From positions 1,054,001 through 1,118,000 of the forward strand of contig NZ_VIKR01000002.1 of the NCBI RefSeq assembly GCF_007004765.1: a stretch of DNA of 64,000 nt. Reading direction: 5' to 3'. The notes below the pieces were generated by a model. That model was given only the letters and a program-made list of their open reading frames with translations, was not told the DNA's origin and searched no databases. This document shows positions 1 to 8,781 of the stretch, piece after piece. The stretch comes from Aliikangiella marina (GTDB lineage Bacteria; Pseudomonadota; Gammaproteobacteria; Enterobacterales; Kangiellaceae). How positions within the stretch are numbered: position 1 is the stretch's first letter; each line of letters starts with the position of its first letter. A program made the position numbers and the translations under genes.

Positions 1-1670
1 ATGTGGACCAAAACTTAGAAATTACTGTGGATATGCCAGCAAACATGAGTTTGGTTCCTGGGTCTGTAGTAGCTAGTGGCGGTTCAGTTATTGTCAAAGA
101 TCCTAATGCAAGTGGTTTAAATATTGTTGATACCTTTGATATAGCTGAAGATCCTTCCAATGGTGACTACCGAGATGACCTGTCGCAAGTCTATGTGAAT
201 GAGTTTGTTGTTCCGTCTGGCTCACTTAGCTTGACAGCTGCAATTTCAGGGTCAACTTCACCTGACAATGATCTGTTCATTGAATTTGACTCTGCGGGCG
301 ATGGCTCATATGCAACTTTAGTCGCATTTGCTGCTACTGCTGAAGCAAACGAGGTTGCGAGTGTCGATGCGCCAGCTGAAGGGAACTATCGAGTTATTGT
401 TCAAAATTGGGCGGGTAGTGGTGCTGCTTCCGATACAGGAACTATTACCATAACTACCGTTGCTGCTACGGGCGAAGGATTCCAGTGGAATCTAGGTCTT
501 AATGCGCCAATTCCTTCGTACTCAGTTGTGAGTAGTACCGAGAGTGCTGCATGTGCTGTTGCCGGATTGGGTGGATGGGCTGGAACCCCTGGCTATACGC
601 CGTTGTCCGCATTTGGAATCACTACTTCTGGGCTTGAGGGCGACGAAATTGCGATTAATGCCTTCACCTCGAGAAGCTTCCCATTCTTTGGCGAAGATAA
701 TGTAGGAATAACTGTCTCAGAGAATGGTTTCTTGACGTTTGACGGAGACATTGGTGCTAATGCTTGGTTCAATAGACCAATTCCTAATACCGCAGCTCCT
801 AACGATATTTTTGCTGGCCTTTGGATCGACCAGATTCTTGTGGATGACGGTACTCGAGGGTTGAGAACGGCAAACTTGGGACCAATGGCTATCTTGGATT
901 TTGATGGTTTACAACCATGGACCCCTGATGGCGTGAGTAGTGATCGATTCAAGTATCAATTCCAAGTGTTTGATAGCATCCAAGAACCGGGTGATGCTTT
1001 TGGTCAGTACGAATTAATTATTTCGTATGCGTCTGATCAAATCGGAAGCATTGCAGGTGCGACTGCAGGCGTTGAGAATCAAGACGGTAGCTACGGTGTT
1101 GATGCGAGCGCTATGATTGCAGCTGGTACGCAGTTATGTTTCGATGCTGAGGAATTCGCTCAAGGCTATGAGGTTACATTTAGTGTTATACCTGAAGCGG
1201 CCTATTCAGGTCAGTCAGCAGCGCCAGAAGTTAGCGTTGAGTCTGATATGGAGGGGACTTCAACATTGACTGTAGCGGCCACTCAGGTTGAATTGACCAA
1301 TGTTGCACCTATCGCTAACGCTGGTGAAGATGTTACTTACGACCGAGCTGATGTTGATGAGATTACGTTGGATGCGGTGAATACCGTGGACTACGATACT
1401 GATCGACTGGCTTATCGTTGGCAGCAAATCAGCGGCGAGACTGTTACTATTCGTGGTGGTAACTCACTAAAAGCATACTTAGATGTTGCTGACATGGCGA
1501 ATGGCACTTACACCTTCCAATTGTCAGTAGACGATGGTGAGTTTAATTCTTCTGATACAGTAACTATCACGGTTACAGGTGAAGAACAGGAGAGTAGTGG
1601 TATTGGTAGCATGGGTATCTTGCTATTGCTAGGTATCCCTCTACTATTCCGTAGAAGATACACTCACTAA
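1..1670 (+). CDS. C-terminal part of a large secreted protein (probably subtilisin-like protease) with GlyGly-CTERM-like tail
   Basis: The reading frame is open at the left edge, so this is the 3' part of a longer gene; the first GTG at 3 is unlikely to be the true start. About 555 residues are visible. They contain a beta-rich region resembling a pre-peptidase C-terminal domain (roughly residues 40-155), then a middle domain with two well separated cysteines, then a PKD/REJ-like domain (about 436-527) that begins ANAGEDVTYDR. The last 25 residues are a Ser/Gly patch, a hydrophobic helix and an RRR cluster, the pattern of a GlyGly-CTERM (rhombosortase) sorting tail. That suggests export and surface anchoring or processing after type II secretion. 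No catalytic triad is inside the window, so the protease call rests on the domain style alone. A strong terminator follows the stop. Confidence 0.6.
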   Translation, partial: VDQNLEITVDMPANMSLVPGSVVASGGSVIVKDPNASGLNIVDTFDIAEDPSNGDYRDDLSQVYVNEFVVPSGSLSLTAAISGSTSPDNDLFIEFDSAGDGSYATLVAFAATAEANEVASVDAPAEGNYRVIVQNWAGSGAASDTGTITITTVAATGEGFQWNLGLNAPIPSYSVVSSTESAACAVAGLGGWAGTPGYTPLSAFGITTSGLEGDEIAINAFTSRSFPFFGEDNVGITVSENGFLTFDGDIGANAWFNRPIPNTAAPNDIFAGLWIDQILVDDGTRGLRTANLGPMAILDFDGLQPWTPDGVSSDRFKYQFQVFDSIQEPGDAFGQYELIISYASDQIGSIAGATAGVENQDGSYGVDASAMIAAGTQLCFDAEEFAQGYEVTFSVIPEAAYSGQSAAPEVSVESDMEGTSTLTVAATQVELTNVAPIANAGEDVTYDRADVDEITLDAVNTVDYDTDRLAYRWQQISGETVTIRGGNSLKAYLDVADMANGTYTFQLSVDDGEFNSSDTVTITVTGEEQESSGIGSMGILLLLGIPLLFRRRYTH

Positions 1671-1693
1671 TTGAAGCATCAAGCTTTAATCCG

Positions 1694-1722
1694 AAAGCCG
1701 CGACTTGTTCGCGGCTTTTTTT
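1694..1722 (+). terminator. Rho-independent terminator after the secreted protein gene
   Basis: A perfect 10-bp stem (1694-1703 with 1709-1718) containing GCCGCGA/TCGCGGC and a 5-base loop is followed by a run of T. It sits 24 bases after the stop codon at 1670. Confidence 0.9.
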
Positions 1723-2245
1723 ATGTCCAAATAGATTGAATTTGTTGAATTTATTGTTTTTGAATAATTCTCAATAAATGTGTTTGTTTACAGTCAGTTA
1801 GCTATGAATACGGTAGCTATTTGAGTTTTTAAACCGTTCGCAATAATCGGCTAATTTAGCTAGCCCCTGCGAATTTACTGACAAGTGATCATACCTTCGT
1901 CTAAGGCTTACCGTCTGTATGCTAGCGATACTTGATGCCTCCTTAAATAGCCCGGATGTTCATTAAAAAACAATGGTCGGATGTGATAATTTTTTTTTAC
2001 AAATCGATTAAAAAACGCTCAAAAAAAATTCTAAAACTCCTCTGCAGGCGGCATAAATCAAGGATATTTGGGTAAAATAAAAATTTAAACAAAATGTTGA
2101 CCTGCGAGATTGATTACGGTTAGTATCGGACTTGGCAGATCAGGCCGTAAGGCCAACATAGAAAAATTTGGGACTTGTCGAGTATAACGATAGGCCGAAA
2201 TTTATCTTAAATAACAACCTCCATGACAACCAGGGAGAAATAAAA
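1723..2245. other. Intergenic region upstream of the TonB-dependent receptor
   Basis: About 520 AT-rich bases without a convincing gene. It has long A and T runs around 1990-2030 and, near its right end, a sigma70-like promoter (2097-2126) followed by a leader of roughly 110 bases. The leader contains a GGCC-GTAA-GGCC hairpin (2143-2154) and an overlapping alternative pairing TTGGC (2132-2136) with GCCAA (2152-2156). Confidence 0.6.
2097..2126 (+). promoter_or_regulatory. Candidate sigma70 promoter for the TonB-dependent receptor
   Basis: TTGACC (2097-2102) and TAGTAT (2121-2126) are separated by 18 bases. The -35 matches 5 of 6 consensus positions and the -10 matches 4 of 6. Transcription would start near 2133. 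Confidence 0.5.
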
Positions 2246-5149
2246 TTGAGTACATTAGATAAACGCAATCCGATTGCTAAAGCTGTGCGCACAGCACTCT
2301 TTGCATCAGCTGCTGCGTCTTTGGTCGTTGCACCAAACACTTATGCTGCTGAGGAAGAGGAAGAAGCATCAGAACAGCGGGTTACCATCACAGGTTCTCG
2401 TATTAAGAGAACTGACATTGAAGGTGCAAATCCCGTTACTATCATCACTAACGAAGACATCGCGCGTACTGGTGTGACTAACGTTGGTGAGTTATTACAA
2501 CGTCTACCAGAAGTTACTGGTTCTCCATTAAGCACTACTATCAACAATGGTGGTAACGGTGCTGTAACTATCGACCTTCGTGGTTTGAACAGAACGTTAA
2601 CATTGGTTAACGGTCGTCGTACTCCTGACGGCGGTGACTTCCAAACAATCCCAGCTGCAATGATCGAAAGAGTTGAAGTATTGAAAGACGGTGCTTCTGC
2701 TGTATACGGTTCTGACGCGATTGCTGGTGTTGTAAACATCATTACTCGTAAAGATTTCACAGGTATGGAGCTTACTGCTCAAACTTCTGATTTCTCTAAC
2801 ACTGACGCTGGTAAGCAAGACCAAATCAGCTTGGTTGTTGGTTCTGATTCTGACCGTGGTCACTACCTATTAGGTATCGACTGGTCGAAGCAAGAAGGTA
2901 TTTTCCAATCGGAAACTCCTTGGGACTTCATGCAGAACAGTTTCTTCTTCATTGACCCTGATTCATTAGCTCAGTTTGGTCCATTATTACAATCGCAAGA
3001 TCCGGTTAACTTCAACTTATCTTCGTTCGGTTCTTCTAGAATCCAACAAGGTAACTTCAACTTAAACGGTAACACTGCATTTACAGCACTTGCTGGTTGT
3101 GGTTCTGTAACTACTGACCGTTTTGCTGATGGTTCAAACACGGCTAACTATCGTTGTTACAACGGTTCATTCCTTGATCCAAACAATGATTCATACAACT
3201 ATGCGCCTGTTAACTATTTGCAAACACCTTACGAAAGAACTAACTTGTTCTTCGAAGCAGATTATGAGATCAACGAAAATCACACTTTCTTCACTGAAAT
3301 GCGTGTTAATCAACGTATCTCTCAACAGCAGCTTGCTCCTGTACCATACGACACACAATTCGATCCTGGCTATCAAGTTGACGTTTTAGACGCAACTGGT
3401 GCTTTCGTTCGTACTGCAAACGGTATCTCGGGTCAAAACTACTACAACCCATTCAACGAAGACATCATCCGTTCACGTCGTCGTATGGCTGAAAGTGCTC
3501 GTATCTTCACTCAAGACGTTACTCAGTTCCAATATGTTGCTGGTATCAACGGTTACTTAACTGAAACTTGGGAATATGAGCTAAGCTACAACTACGGTTA
3601 CCGTCACCGTACTGACCAAGATTTTGGTCAATACTCAGGTGAGCGTTTATCTCTAGCATTAGGACCATCGTTCCTAGATGCGACTACAGGTAACGTAGTG
3701 TGTGGTACGCCGACAGCGCCAATCGCAGACTGTGTATCGTTGAACTTATTCGGTGATACCGGTACTGTTACTCAAGAAATGCTTGATTACATCCAGGTTA
3801 CTCTTGTTGATCAGTTCACTACAGAGCAAGAAATCTACAACGGTTTCGTTACTGGTGAAATGTTTGAACTTCCTGGTGGTACAGCTGGCGTATCTTTCGG
3901 TTTCGAGCATCAAAAACTTAAAACTGATTTCGAGCCTGATTCAGGTAAAGAAACAGAGTCTGTAACTGGTAATACTGGTGCAGGTGTTGGTGGTGTTGTA
4001 ACTAACCAATCTATCTTCGCGGAATTCATTTTCCCTGTAATTGACGAGTTAGAGTTAAGCTTAGGTGTTCGTGACGATGACTACAGCATCGGTGGTAGCG
4101 CTACTTCTACTCAATTCGGTGTTAAATTCCGTCCTCTTGACACTTTATTAATCAGAGCGACTGTTGGTGAATCTTTCCGTGCGCCAAGTACTGGTGAGTT
4201 ATTCTCTCCTGCAGGTGACGCTTTCCCACAAGTTCAAGATCCATGTAACCAAGCTAACTGGGCTAACTTAGATGCTACTCAGCAAGCTAACTGTATCGCT
4301 TCAGGCGTAGCAGACGGTGGTTGGGTCCAATCTGATTCGCAATTACGTGCACGTGTTGGTGGTAACCCAGATCTTAATCCTGAAACTGGTGAGTCGCTAA
4401 CAGTTGGTGTTGCTTGGAATCCTGATTTCATCGAAAACTTCAGTGTTACAGTTGATTACTGGGATATCGAAGTTGATGACATCATTTCATCACTTTCTGC
4501 AGGTACGCTATTAGCGAACTGTGCGAACAACGGTGACTGTTCAACAATCACTCGTTTCCCTGGTGGTGCAATTGACTCAATCGCTGCGAACAACCAAAAC
4601 CTTGGTCGTCGTGAAGCGAGCGGTATCGACTGGAACTTCCGTTACTCAATGGAAACTGACATCGGTTCTTGGAGATTCAACTTATTGTACTCAATGTTAG
4701 ATAACCGTACTGAGTTTGAATCTGCTACTGCAGAGCCATGGGAACTAGCTGGTACATTTGACGATGTAACTATCGGCGGTGCTTTCCCTGAAGACAAAGC
4801 GCAACTTGCTGTTGATTGGTCAATGGGTGATTTCAATGTGAGCTACTCACTAGACTTCATCGGTTCAATCTACCAGAACTTGTCTTTCTTCGGTGTTAAT
4901 GGTGAGCCACCATGTTCTGTTGATGCAACAGACATCGCTACTTGTTACAAAGTTGATAGTCAGATTTATCATGACTTAGTTGGTACTTACACAATTCCTG
5001 ATTTCGGAACTCGTGTTACTGTCGGTATCACTAACTTGACTGATGAAGAACCACCTTTCATCGATTCAGGTTTCAACGCAAGTACAGATCCATCTACTTA
5101 CCGTCTATTCGGTCAAGGTTGGTTCTTACGTCTAACTCATGACTTTTAA
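2246..5149 (+). CDS. TonB-dependent outer membrane receptor
   Basis: A 967-residue outer membrane receptor. The frame is open from 2168, but the best start is TTG at 2246, preceded by AGGGAGA at a good distance and followed at once by a signal peptide (KAVRTALFASAAASLVV...TYA). After an acidic stretch comes the plug domain (about residues 45-170) with classic features: VTITGSRI, IRDLRGL-like segment (IDLRGLNRT), and VLKDGASAVYGSDAIAGVVNI. The remainder is a beta-barrel ending in an aromatic residue (LTHDF). The family imports substrates using ExbB/ExbD/TonB energy; a full TonB operon lies 5 kb downstream. The oligopeptide/carbohydrate-type plug without recognisable siderophore context leaves the substrate unknown. 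The gene is followed by a strong terminator and then two methyltransferase genes. Confidence 0.93.
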   Translation: MSTLDKRNPIAKAVRTALFASAAASLVVAPNTYAAEEEEEASEQRVTITGSRIKRTDIEGANPVTIITNEDIARTGVTNVGELLQRLPEVTGSPLSTTINNGGNGAVTIDLRGLNRTLTLVNGRRTPDGGDFQTIPAAMIERVEVLKDGASAVYGSDAIAGVVNIITRKDFTGMELTAQTSDFSNTDAGKQDQISLVVGSDSDRGHYLLGIDWSKQEGIFQSETPWDFMQNSFFFIDPDSLAQFGPLLQSQDPVNFNLSSFGSSRIQQGNFNLNGNTAFTALAGCGSVTTDRFADGSNTANYRCYNGSFLDPNNDSYNYAPVNYLQTPYERTNLFFEADYEINENHTFFTEMRVNQRISQQQLAPVPYDTQFDPGYQVDVLDATGAFVRTANGISGQNYYNPFNEDIIRSRRRMAESARIFTQDVTQFQYVAGINGYLTETWEYELSYNYGYRHRTDQDFGQYSGERLSLALGPSFLDATTGNVVCGTPTAPIADCVSLNLFGDTGTVTQEMLDYIQVTLVDQFTTEQEIYNGFVTGEMFELPGGTAGVSFGFEHQKLKTDFEPDSGKETESVTGNTGAGVGGVVTNQSIFAEFIFPVIDELELSLGVRDDDYSIGGSATSTQFGVKFRPLDTLLIRATVGESFRAPSTGELFSPAGDAFPQVQDPCNQANWANLDATQQANCIASGVADGGWVQSDSQLRARVGGNPDLNPETGESLTVGVAWNPDFIENFSVTVDYWDIEVDDIISSLSAGTLLANCANNGDCSTITRFPGGAIDSIAANNQNLGRREASGIDWNFRYSMETDIGSWRFNLLYSMLDNRTEFESATAEPWELAGTFDDVTIGGAFPEDKAQLAVDWSMGDFNVSYSLDFIGSIYQNLSFFGVNGEPPCSVDATDIATCYKVDSQIYHDLVGTYTIPDFGTRVTVGITNLTDEEPPFIDSGFNASTDPSTYRLFGQGWFLRLTHDF

Positions 5150-5176
5150 TTAAGTCTGAATAGTTAGCAACAAATT

Positions 5177-5209
5177 AAGTCGGGCTACTTTGTAGCCCGA
5201 CTTTTTTTT
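5177..5209 (+). terminator. Rho-independent terminator after the receptor gene
   Basis: A perfect 12-bp stem (5177-5188 with 5192-5203, core GTCGGGCTAC) with a 3-base loop is followed by a run of eight T. It ends 22 bases before the next start codon. Confidence 0.93.
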
Positions 5210-5231
5210 AGAACAGTGATTTATAGAAAAA

Positions 5232-6194
5232 ATGAGTGTGAATAAGGATTTAAAAAAAGACTCCTGGAAGGCGTATTGGGATACGGGAGCAACTGAATCT
5301 TGTCTGGGAGGACAGGGTGGTTACTCAGGTATTATTAAAGAAACCTGGTTAGCATTCTTTGAGAGCTTCGAAGATACATCTATGTCGCTTCTCGACGTGG
5401 CAACTGGCAGTGGGGCTATCGCTAATATCGCGCTAGAGGCCAGAAAAAATTGCAAAGCTGAAACAAAGATTCTGGGAATTGATGCATCATCAATCACCAG
5501 TGATCGCAAAACCACTGATAATGTTTCCTTTGAATTGCGAGGAGATTCTCCGGTAGAGAGTTTTCAATTTGAGGAAAATGAGTTTAATGTAATAACGAGT
5601 CAATACGGAATAGAGTATTCTGACTGGTCTAAAGCTATCGCTAGAATTTCAAATTTACTCGCTTCGGCAGGGCGAGGATTGTTTGTTTGTCACACTCAAA
5701 ACTCTTTTGTCAAACAACGTGTTCAGCTTCAATTGAACCAGGCAAAGGAAATAAAACAATCGAAGATTTTTAATTTAGCGCAAGATTTTGTAAAAGTAAT
5801 TTTGCGTGGAACGTCAGATATTAAGAGTCATAAAGCGTTTGATAATGCTGATCGACGGCTCAGGAGCGCATTTACCAAGCTGAACAAAAAATTGGAGTCA
5901 GACAACGATAATATTTTGCTGGCTGAGACATTAAAAGCATTAGACATGTTTTTAGCACAAATGAATAAGTTTGGTCCAAAAGTCACACTTGAGCGTCTAG
6001 AAAATGCTGAGCAAGCACTGCAATTTAATATCATTCGATTGAAAGATTTTCTCGATTCGATATTAAGTGATGAATCCCAAAAAGCGCTAATCGAGTGTCT
6101 CAAAAACAATCAATTGGAAATTGTCTCTATTAAAGAATTAGAGCAAAATGCTCACAATGTCGGTACGGCAATCGAGTTTAAAAAGGTAGTATGA
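5232..6194 (+). CDS. SAM-dependent class I methyltransferase, first of a tandem pair
   Basis: A 320-residue protein. The N-terminal half is a Rossmann methyltransferase: motif I LLDVATGSG (53-61), an acidic strand end GIDAS, and a later strand FNVITSQYGIEY. Between strand five (GLFVCHT) and the final strands lies a long helical insertion of about 120 residues, rich in K, E, L and Q. The C-terminus returns to beta structure (GTAIEFKKV), as in a complete Rossmann fold. It overlaps the next gene by four bases (ATGA), and the two proteins share WxxYW near the N-terminus, SQ(Y/F)xIEY and a (V/I)CH motif, so they are paralogues. The substrate is unknown; the long helical insert suggests a protein or large partner. 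No close named family was recognised. Confidence 0.75.
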   Translation: MSVNKDLKKDSWKAYWDTGATESCLGGQGGYSGIIKETWLAFFESFEDTSMSLLDVATGSGAIANIALEARKNCKAETKILGIDASSITSDRKTTDNVSFELRGDSPVESFQFEENEFNVITSQYGIEYSDWSKAIARISNLLASAGRGLFVCHTQNSFVKQRVQLQLNQAKEIKQSKIFNLAQDFVKVILRGTSDIKSHKAFDNADRRLRSAFTKLNKKLESDNDNILLAETLKALDMFLAQMNKFGPKVTLERLENAEQALQFNIIRLKDFLDSILSDESQKALIECLKNNQLEIVSIKELEQNAHNVGTAIEFKKVV

Positions 6195-7135
6195 TGAGTA
6201 AGCAAGATATTTGGTCAAGTTATTGGATGTCCGATAACACAGCAATTGTTGATACAGATTCAAAGTTTAAAGAGTTACTCCGCTATTGGGAGTTTAAATT
6301 TAACGAAGTTCAAGACGGTCATAATTTACTTGAAGTTGGTACGGGCAATGGTCGACTTGTTGAGGTGTTTAAACAGTTCGCCAAAAACGCCAATTTAACT
6401 GCGGTTGATGGCGCAAAGATCGATAAAGAAAATGACGCCTTCAAATCAACCGCGCAAACCACAGTAAAAGTTATCGCAGAGCAGCCAATCGAAACGCTCT
6501 CAGAAAACGAAAACTATGATTTTATCTTTTCTCAGTTTACTATCGAATATACGGACATTGAGAAAACTATCAGTAAGTTGACTAGTGTTCTATCTCCAGG
6601 CGGGAAGCTAACACTAATTTGTCACGAAGTAGGTAGTATCTTATACAACTCTGCGCAGGCCGAAGTGAATGAAATTGATTGGCTCAAGAATGAAATAAAT
6701 TTATTTACTTACGTACACAAGCAAATCGAATTAAAACACCAAAGATTAGCTTCTCCGTCACCATCACTTTATTCCGAGTATAAGAAGCATAATCGTAACT
6801 ACAATGATCTCATTAAAAAACTGCACAAATACTTTGAAGAAACAAAATCAGCGTTTTTTGCCGTTAACTTGGTTGATGTGATTTATCATACAATTGAAAA
6901 TATGGATCACTTACCTTTTGAGGAAGTAAAACAGAAAATAGAGGAGCTCGAGTTACAAGTCAATATGCATCAAGCGCGCTTAAACGCGTTACTTGAAAAC
7001 GCGTTAACTACTGAGAAATTAACGCAAATAAGTGACTTGATAGCGACTGATTTAACGATTACTAAAAGTGATTTAATTTATCGTGATGAGGATGGGCAAA
7101 TCATTGCCAGAGTTGTCGAAGCGTCAAAAGCTTAA
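6191..7135 (+). CDS. SAM-dependent class I methyltransferase, second of a tandem pair
   Basis: A 314-residue paralogue of the preceding gene, translationally coupled to it through an ATGATGA overlap (ATG at 6191 or 6194). Motif I is LLEVGTGNG (46-54), followed by LTAVDGAKID and FIFSQFTIEYTD, then GGKLTLICHE. A helical, coiled-coil-prone insertion occupies about residues 160-270, and the C-terminus is a beta hairpin (LIYRDEDGQIIARVVE). The pair may form a heterodimer, with one or both active; both keep an acidic residue and a glycine-rich SAM loop, although the first glycine of the loop is Ala (ATGSG) in the first protein. The operon ends at the bidirectional terminator at 7147-7175. Confidence 0.75.
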   Translation: MMSKQDIWSSYWMSDNTAIVDTDSKFKELLRYWEFKFNEVQDGHNLLEVGTGNGRLVEVFKQFAKNANLTAVDGAKIDKENDAFKSTAQTTVKVIAEQPIETLSENENYDFIFSQFTIEYTDIEKTISKLTSVLSPGGKLTLICHEVGSILYNSAQAEVNEIDWLKNEINLFTYVHKQIELKHQRLASPSPSLYSEYKKHNRNYNDLIKKLHKYFEETKSAFFAVNLVDVIYHTIENMDHLPFEEVKQKIEELELQVNMHQARLNALLENALTTEKLTQISDLIATDLTITKSDLIYRDEDGQIIARVVEASKA

Positions 7136-7146
7136 TAAGTAAAACT

Positions 7147-7175
7147 AAAAAAGGCGTAATTTCTACGCCTTTTTT
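7147..7175. terminator. Bidirectional terminator between convergent genes
   Basis: Stem GGCGTA (7153-7158) with TACGCC (7164-7169), flanked by six A on the left and six T on the right. It can serve the methyltransferase pair on the plus strand and the convergent gene at 7194-7934. Confidence 0.85.
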
Positions 7176-7193
7176 AATGCGTGTTTTAACAGC

Positions 7194-7934
7194 TCAATCC
7201 TGACTCTCTGATTTTATTGCCTTGTTCTTTGCGAAGAACTTGTCCATTTTAAATCTTAAGTTCTCAATTCGTTTTTTGTCTTGGTCGGTTGAATGTCTAA
7301 CCTCCATTTCTAAGGCTTTTCTCTCAAAAGGAATAACTTGTATAAACGGCATTCCCATTTTTAATTGATGATCTGCAGGTGCTGATTTAAATAACGTATT
7401 AACATGAATGTGGTGGTAGCTATCCGCATCGACCACACCAGGTAATACTTGAAAACGATTTTCAAATTGGTAGAAAGGGGCCATCACTAATACTGACCAA
7501 CCTTTTGGGGTTACAACTTTCCAAGGGTTTGTAAATTTTACCGCATCAGGATAATAACCTTCTGGAAGAGGCATTGTTTTATATTGATTTTGCTGGCTAT
7601 GTAGGCTGATACCACCGGAATGATTTGCGGCAAACGCATTGATAGTGTTCGGCCTTACTTGAACAACATGATCGCTCCAAAGCGGAACAATATAACCTTC
7701 CGATAAGAGCGAAATGATTCCAGGACAACGCCTAACGGTCACATTGACATTGGACAAGCCTAGCGCTTCACTGATACCGAGCGGAAACTTTTGGGTCGGC
7801 GGAATTGAGTGAGAAGCAGCGGTTTTTTTAAACCAATCGGGATAAAAACGATTCGCTGGTTGAGGTGGTGTATCAAGTAATCCTTCAAAGTCTGTAAAGA
7901 ACTCGATTTTATTTTGTTTTGTTTTGGAAAACAT
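7194..7934 (-). CDS. DUF6065-like protein of unknown function
   Basis: A 246-residue cytoplasmic protein without signal peptide or membrane segments. It begins with an aromatic region (IEFFTDFEGLL..PPQPANRFYPDWFKK), then VRRCPGIISLLSEGYIVPLWSDH, a central segment GWSVLVMAPFYQFENRFQVLPGVVDAD and GMPFIQVIPFER near residue 205. The order CP..., plW.D, P.N, GvvD, G.P..Q..P..R resembles DUF6065 as I remember it, a family seen in marine bacteria and phages beside oxygenase or halogenase genes. The function is unknown. It is convergent with the methyltransferase pair and divergent from two oxygenase genes, with repeated sequence in the shared upstream region. Confidence 0.5.
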   Translation of the reverse strand: MFSKTKQNKIEFFTDFEGLLDTPPQPANRFYPDWFKKTAASHSIPPTQKFPLGISEALGLSNVNVTVRRCPGIISLLSEGYIVPLWSDHVVQVRPNTINAFAANHSGGISLHSQQNQYKTMPLPEGYYPDAVKFTNPWKVVTPKGWSVLVMAPFYQFENRFQVLPGVVDADSYHHIHVNTLFKSAPADHQLKMGMPFIQVIPFERKALEMEVRHSTDQDKKRIENLRFKMDKFFAKNKAIKSESQD

Positions 7935-7978
7935 TTTCTGATTCTGGATTATTTTTTGAAGGGATTATTCTATCCTAA

Positions 7979-8024
7979 GGTCTGAATGCTCGCAATCTTC
8001 AGGTCAGAATGTTCACAATCTTCG
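7979..8024. repeat. Imperfect 23-bp tandem direct repeat
   Basis: Two adjacent 23-base copies (7979-8001 and 8002-8024) match at 19 of 23 positions. Each has the form GGTC-N-GAATG-N-TC-N-CAATCTTC. They lie in the divergent promoter region between the DUF6065-like gene and the oxygenase genes and could be a paired regulator site. Confidence 0.7.
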
Positions 8025-8110
8025 ATTGGTCCTTTCAAATTATGCGGTTATGTTTTTTGCCATTAAAACGATTATTTGTATTGAGTTGGATCAATGATAA
8101 GACTGTCATA

Positions 8111-8124
8111 CCGAAGCGCTTCGG
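8111..8124. promoter_or_regulatory. Perfect 14-bp palindrome, possible operator
   Basis: CCGAAGCGCTTCGG is a perfect dyad 46 bases upstream of the oxygenase start at 8171. It has no T run, so it is not a canonical terminator; an operator or a 5' leader hairpin are both possible. Confidence 0.4.
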
Positions 8125-8170
8125 GGTAGAATCAAGCTAATAGTTAAACCTAAAAAGTAGTGAAGTTTTA

Positions 8171-8731
8171 GTGCAAAAGTTAATCGATTATATTCGTGTC
8201 TACGACAATGCTTTAGATTCAAAAGTCTGTGATGATCTGGTTGATCTGTTTGAGGCTAAATCAGAGTATCATCAGATAAATGGCGGTGCACATCAAGCTC
8301 ACCTTGGTAAGGACAGCCGTTGGGTCGAGTTAAACTTGATGCCTATTATGAGTGATACGTCGAAGAATACGGTTGCAGCGCAAATGGCAAAGTATAAATC
8401 CATTTACGAGAACGATTGTAATATTCAACCGCCGTTACCGAACCCTAATGCCATCTATCCTTTTCGATTAAAACGTTACGATGTGGGAACGGATCAATTC
8501 ATTCCACATATGGACGCATATGGTCCCGAATCCAATCGCTTTTTAGTTTATCTGTGGTATTTAAACGATGTTGAGGAAGGCGGAGAAACCGTTTTTGTAG
8601 ATTTAGATATTTCAGTGAAGCCTAAGCGCGGCTCTTTAGTCATGTTTCCACCTTATTGGATGTATATTCATACGGCTAAGCCACCAATATCTAACCCTAA
8701 GTATGTAATTAACACATTCTATATGTGGTAG
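8171..8731 (+). CDS. 2-oxoglutarate/Fe(II)-dependent oxygenase (prolyl-4-hydroxylase-like fold)
   Basis: A 186-residue protein starting with GTG at 8171; the ribosome binding site is weak. The facial triad is visible: His113 and Asp115 in HMDAY, and His167 in IHTAKPP, with Lys177 ten residues later in the position that binds the 2-oxoglutarate carboxylate. The stretch EEGGETVF (about 135-142) and RGSLVMFP (about 153-160) are typical of the prolyl-4-hydroxylase-like superfamily. It would hydroxylate a peptide, amino acid or small molecule; the substrate cannot be read from sequence. It is probably cotranscribed with the next gene, 50 bases downstream, which looks like a second oxygenase of another subfamily. 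Confidence 0.8.
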   Translation: MQKLIDYIRVYDNALDSKVCDDLVDLFEAKSEYHQINGGAHQAHLGKDSRWVELNLMPIMSDTSKNTVAAQMAKYKSIYENDCNIQPPLPNPNAIYPFRLKRYDVGTDQFIPHMDAYGPESNRFLVYLWYLNDVEEGGETVFVDLDISVKPKRGSLVMFPPYWMYIHTAKPPISNPKYVINTFYMW

Positions 8732-8781
8732 CTTACTCACAATCCCAGCATTCAATTAGATAGTTTTATTCGGAGTAGTCT

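Noticed and set aside
593-952. Minus-strand ORF inside the first gene
   Set aside because: Antisense shadow of a domain with clear plus-strand coding character.
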